Source: CALEMW01 sp964343835
GTDB lineage: Bacteria > Krumholzibacteriota > Krumholzibacteriia > LZORAL124-64-63
DNA: 64,000 nucleotides
Assembly (NCBI GenBank): GCA_964343835.1
Contig: CAYFKR010000012.1
Coordinates: 1-64,000, forward strand
Direction: 5' to 3'
The notes below the pieces were generated by a model that was not told the DNA's origin, did no database searches, and saw nothing but the letters and a program-made list of their open reading frames with translations. The position numbers were made by a program, and so were the translations under genes. Positions 8,003 to 15,640 of this stretch are shown in pieces (the stretch's first letter is position 1; each line of letters starts with the position of its first letter).

Positions 8003-9420
8003 GGCGCCACCTCCCCGGGCAGGCGGAAGCCCATGGCCTGCTCCACGACCTGTCCCAGCGCGAGCAGCTCCCCTTCGCCTCCCCTTCGTCCGACCAGCTG
8101 GCAGCTCAGGGGCAGGCCGTCGGAGCAGTTCCCGACGGGGACCGTCAGGGCCGGCAACCCGGCCAGGTTCGCCGGCACCGTCCAGCGGTCCGCGGCCCGC
8201 ATGGCCACCGGGTCGTCCAGGCGTTCGCCCAGGCGGAAGGCGGGCCCGTCGCAGGTGGGCCAGAGCAGGGCGTGGCAGGACTGCAGGGCCGGCTCGAGGG
8301 AGGACGCGATGAGCGTGCGGGCGGTCCGGGCCCGGTCCAGGAGATCGGATCCCGAGGACAGGACATGGGCTCCCACCAGGGTCCGCAGCTTGACCTCGAG
8401 GCCGAAGCCTGCGGTGCGGGCCGACCGGGCGGCGGTACCATGATCCGGGCCGGATCCGGACACGCCGAAATGGGTGCCGTCGTAGCGGGCGAGGTCGGCG
8501 GAGGCTTCCGCCGCAGCGATCACGGCATAGGCGGCCAGGGCCAGGTCCGTATCAGGGGCCGCGACCTCGCGGAGCGTCACGCCGGCGGAGGTCAGGGCGT
8601 CGGCCACGGTATCGAGGGCCCGGGCCTGGTCCGGTTCGACGGCGTCGTCCCAGCCGCCGGCCGGGATGCCGACGGTCATGGAGGACGCACCGGCCGTCAC
8701 GCCTGCCGGGCCGTCCACGGAGGTGGCGTCGGAGGGGTCGCGACCGGCGATGGCCGAGAACACGGCCCCGGCATCGTCCACCGTCCTGGCCAGCACGCCG
8801 ATCACGTCCAGGGACGAGGCGTGGGCCACCAGGCCCGACCGAGGCACGCGCCCGTAGCCGGGCTTCAGGCCCACGACCCCGCAGCAGTGAGCGGGCTGCC
8901 GCACACTGCCGCCGGTGTCGCTTCCCAGGGCGAACATGGCCAGGCCGGCGGCCACCGCCGCGGCGACTCCGCCGCTGGATCCGCCTGCGGTGCGGTCCGG
9001 CGCCCAGGGGTTGCGGGTGCGCAGGTCGTGGGCGTGCTCGGTGCTCGATCCCATGCCGAACTCGTCCATGGCCCCGGAGCCCAGCAGCACCGCCCCGGCG
9101 GTGTCGAGGCGGGTCACGGCCACCGCGTCGTAGGGGGCCACCCAGCCGTCGAGGATGCGCGAGGCGCAGTCGGTGACCCACCCCCGGCGGCAGATGTTGG
9201 CCTTCAACGCGCCGGGTATGCCCCACAGGGGCGATGCACCGGGCGGGGGCGGGCCGTCGGGGGCGCGGGCGGAGGCGTCCAGCCGGCGGAAACAGCCGAG
9301 GGCCGCGTCGTGGGCGCGGATCCGTTTCCGGACCGAGGTCAGCAGGTCGTCGGCGGTCAGGCTCCCCTCGCGCATCAGGCGGGCAGCCTCGAGCAGGGGC
9401 AGGCGGGCGGGGTCAGTCAT
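7999..9420 (-). CDS. gatA: Asp/Glu-tRNA(Asn/Gln) amidotransferase subunit A
   Basis: 473-residue amidase-signature enzyme that frees ammonia from glutamine for the GatB kinase/transferase site. The Ser-cisSer-Lys triad is intact: Lys73 (GIPGALKANI), Ser148 (TAGGSSGG) and Ser172 (SDTGGSVRQPA), with the family's 24-residue spacing between the two serines. The ATG at 9420 overlaps the end of gatC by eight bases and gatB overlaps its stop, so all three are made from one message. One sequence feature to note is CC near residue 179 in the pocket wall (AHCCGVVGLKP). Confidence 0.97.
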   Translation of the reverse strand: MTDPARLPLLEAARLMREGSLTADDLLTSVRKRIRAHDAALGCFRRLDASARAPDGPPPPGASPLWGIPGALKANICRRGWVTDCASRILDGWVAPYDAVAVTRLDTAGAVLLGSGAMDEFGMGSSTEHAHDLRTRNPWAPDRTAGGSSGGVAAAVAAGLAMFALGSDTGGSVRQPAHCCGVVGLKPGYGRVPRSGLVAHASSLDVIGVLARTVDDAGAVFSAIAGRDPSDATSVDGPAGVTAGASSMTVGIPAGGWDDAVEPDQARALDTVADALTSAGVTLREVAAPDTDLALAAYAVIAAAEASADLARYDGTHFGVSGSGPDHGTAARSARTAGFGLEVKLRTLVGAHVLSSGSDLLDRARTARTLIASSLEPALQSCHALLWPTCDGPAFRLGERLDDPVAMRAADRWTVPANLAGLPALTVPVGNCSDGLPLSCQLVGRRGGEGELLALGQVVEQAMGFRLPGEVAP

Positions 9421-9703
9421 GGCGGGAGCTCCGGCCCGACGGCGGGGGCGTCTCCACCAGGCCCCCGGCGTCGCGGACGGCGCCGGCCAGGGGATCGTCC
9501 CCCAGGCAGGCGGTGGGACGATCGTCGCGAAGGGGGCACGTCCCCTCCCCCGTGGCCGGAAGAGCCGGCTCCACCCGATCCAGGATCGACGTCGTGGCCA
9601 GCAGGCGCTCCAGCCGGTCGGCCAGGATCCGCCGCTCGGCGTCATCGAGGTCGAGATGGGCGAGGCGCTCCAGGCGCCGGATCCGTTCCTGGGACGGGTC
9701 CAT
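9413..9703 (-). CDS. gatC: Asp/Glu-tRNA(Asn/Gln) amidotransferase subunit C
   Basis: 96 residues, typical for GatC, the small belt that wraps GatA onto GatB. The N-terminal helix pair (RRLERLAHLDLDDAERRILADRLERLL) matches the family, and the C-terminal half carries the DDPLAGAVRDAGGL segment. The start is ATG at 9703 with GGGAG nine bases upstream; an in-frame upstream ATG at 9856 would run through the divergent promoter region and is rejected. First gene of gatCAB. Confidence 0.93.
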   Translation of the reverse strand: MDPSQERIRRLERLAHLDLDDAERRILADRLERLLATTSILDRVEPALPATGEGTCPLRDDRPTACLGDDPLAGAVRDAGGLVETPPPSGRSSRHD

Positions 9704-9717
9704 GGTCGCTCCCGGGC

Positions 9718-9746
9718 TTGGGGGACGGGCGGGTCGGGGGTATGAT
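9718..9746 (+). promoter_or_regulatory. Promoter of the M1 aminopeptidase gene
   Basis: TTGGGG (9718-9723), 17 bases, then TATGAT (9741-9746; five of six consensus bases) on the plus strand. It would start RNA about 36 bases before the TTG start codon. It lies in the 85-base divergent gap shared with gatC. Confidence 0.5.
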
Positions 9747-9749
9747 GGG

Positions 9750-9778
9750 AGCATAGCCCATCCACCGCACCGTCGGAA
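9750..9778 (-). promoter_or_regulatory. Possible promoter of gatCAB
   Basis: TTCCGA (9773-9778), 17 bases, TATGCT (9750-9755) on the minus strand. The -10 lies only three bases from the -10 of the divergent plus-strand promoter, so the two would compete for polymerase. The -35 match is weak. Confidence 0.3.
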
Positions 9779-9788
9779 GGATCGACCG

Positions 9789-11735
9789 TTGTCCCTCGCC
9801 GCCGCCGTCCTGCTCGCCGCCGTCGTCGCCGCCGTGCCGCCGGAGACCCCCTGCAAGGGGCCGGTCGTGAACGCATTCGAGCGTGTGGAGGACGACGGCG
9901 CCGCCGACGCCCTGCACTACGACCTCGACCTGCGCATCGACCCCGGCCTGGAGCGCATCGACGGCACGGTGACCGTGCGCCTCGCCCTGGCCGACCCCGG
10001 CACCGGCACGGTCGCGCTGGACCTGGTGGACGACCTGACCGTGACGGGCGTCACCTGGGACGGCACGCCTGCAACCTTCACCCACGCCGACGACCACCTC
10101 GACATCGACCGCCCCGCCGCTGCGCCATCCGCCTCCGTCGTGGAGATCGCCGTGGCCTACGGCGGCAACCCGCCCCGCCACGGCGAGCTCAACATGGGGC
10201 TGGTGTTCCGGGACCGCGGACCGTCGCCGTCGCAGCCCGTGGGCCCGAGCGTCTTCAACATCTCCGAGCCCACCAGCAGCCACGCCTGGTGGCCCTGCCG
10301 CGACCTGCCGTCGGACGAGGCCACCGCGACCATCGCCCTGACCGTGCCCGACACCCTGAACGCCGTGGCCAACGGCCTGCGCGTGTCCGACGCCCCCGCC
10401 GATGCGGGCTGGCGCCGCACGGTCTGGGAGACGTCGTACCCCTTGCCTCCCTACCTGGTGGGGATCTCGGTGAGCGAGTTCGAGGAGTGGGACGAGGACT
10501 GCGCCACGGCCGCCGGGCCCCTGCCCCTGACCTACCACGTGTTCCCCGAGGACGTGGACGCCGCCGTCCCGTTCTACGCCGGCACCTGCGACATGGTGCG
10601 CTTCCTGGAGGGCATCGCCGGCCCGTACCCGTTCCCCGACGAACGCTACGGCCAGATGGAGATCAAATGGGGCGGCGCCATGGAACACCAGACCTCCACG
10701 AGCATGGGCAACTCCCGCATCAACGACCCCGCATCATTCGCCCAGGTGGTGGTCCACGAACTGGCCCACCAGTGGTTCGGCGACCTGGTGAGCCCGGCCA
10801 CGTGGAACGACATCTGGCTCAACGAGGGTTTCGCCCGGTACTGCGAGGCCCTGTGGGTGGAGCATCTGGAGGGACGCGAGGCCTACATGGCGTACATGCA
10901 CGCCATCGGCCACGACCGGCACCCCGACCTGTTCACCGGCGACGATCCCCTGACCGCCCCCTCCCCCGTGCTCCAGATCCTGGTCTACAACAAGGGCGCC
11001 TGGGTGCTGCACATGCTCCGCGACGAGCTGGGAGACGCCCTCTTCTTCGACGTGCTGCGGGCCTGGACGTCCGAGCCCGCCGTGACCGAGGGCTCGGCCG
11101 CCAGCGACGACTTCGTGGCCCTGGCCTCCCGCGTCGCGGGCCGCGACCTCGCCGACTGGTTCGACCCCTGGCTGACCACGTCCGTCGCTCCCGACCTCGC
11201 CTGGAGCTGGCGCAGCGTCCCCGCCTCCGACGGCGGCGCGCGCATCCACCTCGAGGTGACCCAGCAGCAGGATCCGCCCTTCGAGCTGACCGTGCCGGTG
11301 GCCCTGGTGGCCGACGGCGAGCGCTGGCCCGCCTCCGTCCGCCTGCAGGGAACCGTCACCAGGGTGGTCCTGGACGTGCCCCTGCCCGTCGACGACGTGC
11401 TCCTCGACCCGGACCGCATGGTCATCGCCGCCACCGCTCCCCTGCCCCCTCCGGCCGTCACGATCACGGGCCCCTTCCCCAGTCCGGCGGGCCCCGGCGG
11501 CGCCGAGATCGCCTTCCGCCTGCGGGCCGGCGCGGAGACCTCCGTGGCCCTGTACGACGCCCGGGGCCGCCGCCTGGGATCCTGGGACCTGGGCTGGCGC
11601 GACGGCGACGCCCTGCACCCCTGGGTCTGGCGGGGCGAGGACGACCGGGGCCGACCGGTCGCCGGCGGCTCCTACTGGCTGGAAGTGACCGCGGGCCGTG
11701 ACCGGGCCGTGCGGAAGGTCGTGCTGGTCCGCTGA
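9789..11735 (+). CDS. Secreted M1-family aminopeptidase with C-terminal FlgD-like domain
   Basis: Predicted 648 residues. A hydrophobic N-terminus (residues 1-16) looks like a signal peptide. The M1 beta-saddle (about 30-230) is followed by the catalytic domain: exopeptidase motif GGAMEH (295-300), zinc motif HELAH (323-327) and the third ligand Glu346 (WLNEGFA). Residues about 560-648 form a FlgD-like Ig fold (VALYDARGRRL ... DDRGRPVAGGSYWLEV), a module placed at the C-terminus of exported proteins in several uncultured phyla. It should release N-terminal residues from peptides outside the cytoplasm. The TTG at 9789 is chosen because GGAAGG lies eight bases upstream and the signal peptide begins there; no ATG precedes it in frame. 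Confidence 0.88.
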   Translation: MSLAAAVLLAAVVAAVPPETPCKGPVVNAFERVEDDGAADALHYDLDLRIDPGLERIDGTVTVRLALADPGTGTVALDLVDDLTVTGVTWDGTPATFTHADDHLDIDRPAAAPSASVVEIAVAYGGNPPRHGELNMGLVFRDRGPSPSQPVGPSVFNISEPTSSHAWWPCRDLPSDEATATIALTVPDTLNAVANGLRVSDAPADAGWRRTVWETSYPLPPYLVGISVSEFEEWDEDCATAAGPLPLTYHVFPEDVDAAVPFYAGTCDMVRFLEGIAGPYPFPDERYGQMEIKWGGAMEHQTSTSMGNSRINDPASFAQVVVHELAHQWFGDLVSPATWNDIWLNEGFARYCEALWVEHLEGREAYMAYMHAIGHDRHPDLFTGDDPLTAPSPVLQILVYNKGAWVLHMLRDELGDALFFDVLRAWTSEPAVTEGSAASDDFVALASRVAGRDLADWFDPWLTTSVAPDLAWSWRSVPASDGGARIHLEVTQQQDPPFELTVPVALVADGERWPASVRLQGTVTRVVLDVPLPVDDVLLDPDRMVIAATAPLPPPAVTITGPFPSPAGPGGAEIAFRLRAGAETSVALYDARGRRLGSWDLGWRDGDALHPWVWRGEDDRGRPVAGGSYWLEVTAGRDRAVRKVVLVR

Positions 11736-11754
11736 TCCCACCACCACCGACGCG

Positions 11755-11785
11755 ACGAGGGGGCTCCCGCCGGGAGCCCCCTCGT
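11755..11785 (+). terminator. Terminator between convergent genes
   Basis: A perfect 14-bp stem (11755-11768 with 11772-11785) with a 3-base loop sits between the aminopeptidase stop and the end of the GGDEF gene coming from the other side. The plus-strand tail (TTCATCGTT) is only weakly T-rich, so it may be a modest or two-way terminator. Confidence 0.6.
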
Positions 11786-11804
11786 TCATCGTTCCGGGTC
11801 GCGA

Positions 11805-13223
11805 TCAGGCCGGCTGGAGCTCCGGCGACCGCGGCGCCTCCTCGCTCGTGAGCGACACGCCCGAGCCGTCGGGCATGAGCGACACGACGCGGTTGCGGCC
11901 GCCCTCCTTGGCGGCGTACAGGGCGTCGTCGGCGCGGCGGAGCAGGTCGTCGCCGCAGTTCATCATGGTGGCGTGCTCGGCCACGCCCACACTCACCGTC
12001 ACCGGGATCACCTGGTCGCCGTCGCTGAACGCGTAGCCCTCGATGGCCGACCGCAGGCGCTCGCCCGCCGCCACCACGTCGGCCATCCGGGCGCCCGGCA
12101 TGACCACCAGGAACTCCTCGCCGCCGTAGCGGATGAAGACGTCCGAGTCGCGCAGCACCTTGCGCGAGACCGCGGCCACCTCCACGAGCACCTGGTCACC
12201 GGCGAGGTGACCGTACGTGTCGTTGATCTTCTTGAAGAAGTCGATGTCGAACATCAGCACGCCCAGCGACGAGTGATGCTTGCTGGCGGCCTCGAACTCC
12301 ACCTTCAGGCGATCCATGCCGAAACGGCGGTTGTAGAGGCTCGTCAGGGGATCCCGCGACGCGATCTGCTGCAGGCGGTCGTGGGTCAGGGCGTTGTTCA
12401 GGGCCAGGCCCATGCCCTGCTGGAAGATGCGCAGCAGCCACATGGCGTCCTTGCCGAACAGCGCGTCCGACGCGAGTACCAGGGCGCCGAGGGTCTTCTG
12501 CTCGAAGGCGATGGGGAAGATCAGGACCTGGCTCGGCTTGAAGTCGCCGATCACGCCCTCGATCATCACGTCCGGGTTGACGCGGACGAACTGCACCTCG
12601 TTGGTCTTCATGGCGCGGCGTACGTGGTCGCTGCGCTCGAGGCGGTCCGGATCGCTGAGGCCGTGGTTGGCCACCACCGCCAGCATGTCCTCCTGCTGGA
12701 CCAGCAGGCTGCCGGCCACGGCGCCGGTGTGCTGCAGCACCAGCTCGATGGCATGGCCCGCCAGCTCCTCCAGGTCCAGCTTGCTGGACAGGGCCTCGCT
12801 CAGCTCGCTGGAGGCGGCTTCCAGCGACTGGACCCGCACCAGCTCGCTGACCAGTTCGTTGAAGGCCACGGCTGTCTCGCCGATCTCGTCGTCGGAGTTC
12901 ACGGCCACGGTGCAGCCGTCGGTGCTGCAGCCCTGCCAGTCTCCGGTGAACGTGGCCTCCCGGAAGGCGCCCTCGACGGTGCGCATGCTCTGGACGAGCT
13001 CGCGCAATTCGGGACGGACCACCTTCTGGGTCAGGAAGTAGTTGAAGGCTCCGAGCCCGCAACCGGTGAGGATGGCGGCGGCGAAGGTCAGCCAGCTGAA
13101 GCTGTACTCCGTGGGGATGCCGATCAACGGCATCATCAGGGGGAACAGGGCTCCGATGGCGGCTCCGCAGGCGATCATCCAGATCGCCAGGTCCTTGAAA
13201 ACCTGATTGGTAAATCTGGGCAT
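11805..13223 (-). CDS. Membrane GAF-GGDEF diguanylate cyclase
   Basis: 472 residues: two membrane helices (about 12-34 and 43-63) with a short connecting loop, a HAMP-like linker (65-130), a GAF sensor domain (about 145-285), then GGDEF (about 290-450). The active loop is GGEEF (367-371), with metal ligand Asp326 in FDIDFF and an intact inhibitory I-site RDSD (358-361), five residues before the loop. So it should make c-di-GMP from GTP and be product-inhibited. No EAL domain. C99 and C104 in the linker are a possible redox pair. The ATG at 13223 has only a weak ribosome site. It is a single-gene unit, convergent with the aminopeptidase. Confidence 0.94.
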   Translation of the reverse strand: MPRFTNQVFKDLAIWMIACGAAIGALFPLMMPLIGIPTEYSFSWLTFAAAILTGCGLGAFNYFLTQKVVRPELRELVQSMRTVEGAFREATFTGDWQGCSTDGCTVAVNSDDEIGETAVAFNELVSELVRVQSLEAASSELSEALSSKLDLEELAGHAIELVLQHTGAVAGSLLVQQEDMLAVVANHGLSDPDRLERSDHVRRAMKTNEVQFVRVNPDVMIEGVIGDFKPSQVLIFPIAFEQKTLGALVLASDALFGKDAMWLLRIFQQGMGLALNNALTHDRLQQIASRDPLTSLYNRRFGMDRLKVEFEAASKHHSSLGVLMFDIDFFKKINDTYGHLAGDQVLVEVAAVSRKVLRDSDVFIRYGGEEFLVVMPGARMADVVAAGERLRSAIEGYAFSDGDQVIPVTVSVGVAEHATMMNCGDDLLRRADDALYAAKEGGRNRVVSLMPDGSGVSLTSEEAPRSPELQPA

Positions 13224-13279
13224 GGTGCTGTCCGGGCGAAGAAGTCCTTGTCCTGGGCGAATGTTTCCCTCGCGGACAA

Positions 13280-13306
13280 AGTTCGGCAGCAGGCTGAAGA
13301 TCTTTA
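13280..13306 (-). promoter_or_regulatory. Sigma-28-like promoter of the GGDEF gene
   Basis: On the minus strand TAAAGATC (13299-13306), 11 bases, GCCGAACT (13280-13287). This resembles the FliA consensus TAAAGTTT-N11-GCCGATAA with the exact spacing. Start of RNA would be about 50 bases before the ATG. Match found by eye; a FliA gene is not in the window. Confidence 0.4.
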
Positions 13307-13341
13307 CGACTTTCTGGTCATGAATGACGGAATCACGGCCC

Positions 13342-15606
13342 TCATTCCAGGGGGCGCAGCTTGGCCAGGCTCGCCAGGAAGTGCTTCCGCTCGCCGCCGG
13401 GGAAGTCCACGCTCAGCTTGAGGTCGCTGCCCGTGCCCTCGACCCTGGCCACCACGCCCTGACCGAGGGTGGGGTGCGCCACCCGCTGGCCCACGCGGAA
13501 GGCCACTTCTTCCTGGGAGACGTCGGCGGCCCAGAGGTCGGCAGCCGGGGGCGTGGTCGGCACGCTGCGGCGGGGTCGATCGGCGACGCGACCGCCCGAC
13601 CGGGAACGTCCTCCGGCTCCGGAGAAGCCGGTCCAGTCACCGCCGAGCAGCGAATCCAGGGAACGCCCGGTGGTCTGCGGCGCCTCACCCACCTGCTCCG
13701 CCAGGGTCTCCGGAATCTCGCCCAGGAACCGCGACGGGAGCACGGCCTCGCGCTGGCCGAAACGACGGCGCATGCGGGTGTGCAGCAGGTGGACCCGCTG
13801 CTCGGCCCGGGTCAGGGCCACGTAGAAGAGGCGGCGCTCCTCCTCCAGGGCCATCTCGTCGTCCAGGTTGGAGACGTGGGGCATGAGCTCCTCTTCCGCC
13901 CCGGCGATGATCACCACGGGGAACTCGAGGCCCTTGGCCGCATGGACGGTCATCAGGCGCACCACGCCCTGGTCGTCGGGGATGGTGTCGGCATCGGCCA
14001 CCAGGGCCGTCTGCTCCAGGAACTGGGCCACGGTGCCGCCGTCGGACTGCTCGTGGAAGGCGTGGGCGCCGTTGACCAGCTCGGCAACGTTCTCCAGGCG
14101 GGTGGCCGCGGTGGTGGCGTCGTCCATCTCCAGCCAGTCGGCATAGCCCACGTTCTCCAGCACGCGGTCCAACAGCTCGGGCACCGACATCTCGGGCGCC
14201 GCGGCGCGCCACGCCGTGACCATGTCGAAGAACTCGCGGATGCGGGTCGCCGCCGCCACGCCCATCTCGCCCTCGAGCAGGCCCGGGGTCTGGGCGGCCT
14301 CGCCCAGGGTCATGCTTTCGCGGGTGGAGAGGTCGGCCAGGCGACCGGCCGACGTGTCGCCGATGCGGCGCTTGGGCACGTTGATCACGCGGAGGGCCGA
14401 CACCGCGTCCGCGGGGTTGTGGATGAGCTTGAGGTAGGCCAGCACGTCGCGGATCTCGCGGCGCTCGTAGAAGGCCGTCGAGCCCACCACCTTGTAGGGC
14501 AGCGACGCCCGGCGCAGGGCGTCCTCCATGGCGCGGCTCTGGGCGTTGGTGCGGTAGAGCACCGTCACGTCGCCGCGGCGCAGGCCCTTGGCGGTCTCCT
14601 CGCGCACGATCTCCACCACGCGCGAGGCCTCGTCCTCCTCGTCGCCCACCATCTCGACCCGCAGCTTGTCGCCGGCCTCCCCCGCGGTCCACAGGTTCTT
14701 GCCCTTGCGGTGGCGGTTGTGGGCGATCACGGCGTTGGCGGCGTCCAGGATGTTGCCAGTGCTGCGGTAGTTCTGCTCCAGGCGCACGGTGACGGCCCCG
14801 GGGAAGAACTCCTCGAACTCGAGCATGTTCTCCACGCGGGCGCCCCGCCAGGAGTAGATGGACTGGTCGTCGTCGCCCACGGCGAACACGTTGCCGTGCA
14901 CGCCGCTGAGGGCCTTCACCAGGATCAGCTGGAGCTGGTTGGTGTCCTGGAACTCGTCCACCAGCACGTGACGGAACCGCTCGGCGTAGCGCAGGCGCAC
15001 CTCGGGGTGGTTCTCCAGGAGGTGGACGGTCTTCAGGATGAGGTCGTCGAAGTCCAGGGCGTTGCTGCGGCGCAGGCCCTCCTCGTAGGCGGCGTAGGCC
15101 TTGGCCGGGGGCTCGTCCCAGAACTCGGCGTCGGCCAGGGCGTCCTCGGGCGACACGTCGTCGCTCTTCCAGGCGCTGATGCGCGAGCGGACCTTGTTGG
15201 GGGCGTACTGCTTGGGGTCGATGTTCAGGTCGCCCAGGATGCGCTTCAGCAGGCGGGTGCTGTCGTCGGTGTCGTAGATGGTGAAGCCCGGGTCGATGCC
15301 CAGGGCCGCGCCGTCCCGCCGCAGGATCTTCACGCCGGTGCTGTGGAAGGTGCCCACCCAGTGGGGGGCGCGGGCCTCGCCCACCTGGGCGTTGACCCGG
15401 TCCTTCATCTCGCGGGCGGCCTTGTTGGTGAACGTGAAGGCCAGGATCTCGCCGGGGTGCACGTCGGTCTCGGAGAGGAGCCAGGCGACGCGGGTGGTCA
15501 GCACGCGGGTCTTGCCGCTGCCGGCGCCGGCCACCACGAGCACGGGGCCGTCGGCGGCGCCCACGGCTTCGCGCTGCCGTTCATTGAGTCGGTCGAGGTC
15601 GAGCAA
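13342..15606 (-). CDS. UvrD/PcrA-type ATP-dependent DNA helicase
   Basis: 754-residue superfamily 1A 3'-5' helicase used in repair and removal of proteins or R-loops. Motifs in order: Q motif (LNERQREAV), Walker A GAGSGKT (27-33), Ia (AFTFTNKAAREM), Walker B VDEFQDTN, III (VGDDDQSIYSWRGA), IV (LEQNYRST), V/VI (VHAAKGLEFPVV; VALTRAEQRVHL). The C-terminus is a PcrA-type Tudor-like module (VGQRVAHPTLGQGVV) that binds RNA polymerase in relatives, so PcrA-like is the better description. Start TTG at 15606 with AAGGA seven bases upstream. It follows the barrel protein by 34 bases. Confidence 0.96.
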   Translation of the reverse strand: MLDLDRLNERQREAVGAADGPVLVVAGAGSGKTRVLTTRVAWLLSETDVHPGEILAFTFTNKAAREMKDRVNAQVGEARAPHWVGTFHSTGVKILRRDGAALGIDPGFTIYDTDDSTRLLKRILGDLNIDPKQYAPNKVRSRISAWKSDDVSPEDALADAEFWDEPPAKAYAAYEEGLRRSNALDFDDLILKTVHLLENHPEVRLRYAERFRHVLVDEFQDTNQLQLILVKALSGVHGNVFAVGDDDQSIYSWRGARVENMLEFEEFFPGAVTVRLEQNYRSTGNILDAANAVIAHNRHRKGKNLWTAGEAGDKLRVEMVGDEEDEASRVVEIVREETAKGLRRGDVTVLYRTNAQSRAMEDALRRASLPYKVVGSTAFYERREIRDVLAYLKLIHNPADAVSALRVINVPKRRIGDTSAGRLADLSTRESMTLGEAAQTPGLLEGEMGVAAATRIREFFDMVTAWRAAAPEMSVPELLDRVLENVGYADWLEMDDATTAATRLENVAELVNGAHAFHEQSDGGTVAQFLEQTALVADADTIPDDQGVVRLMTVHAAKGLEFPVVIIAGAEEELMPHVSNLDDEMALEEERRLFYVALTRAEQRVHLLHTRMRRRFGQREAVLPSRFLGEIPETLAEQVGEAPQTTGRSLDSLLGGDWTGFSGAGGRSRSGGRVADRPRRSVPTTPPAADLWAADVSQEEVAFRVGQRVAHPTLGQGVVARVEGTGSDLKLSVDFPGGERKHFLASLAKLRPLE

Positions 15607-15640
15607 CGGGACGTCCTTGTGGGGTTGCGGCGGGGCCGGA

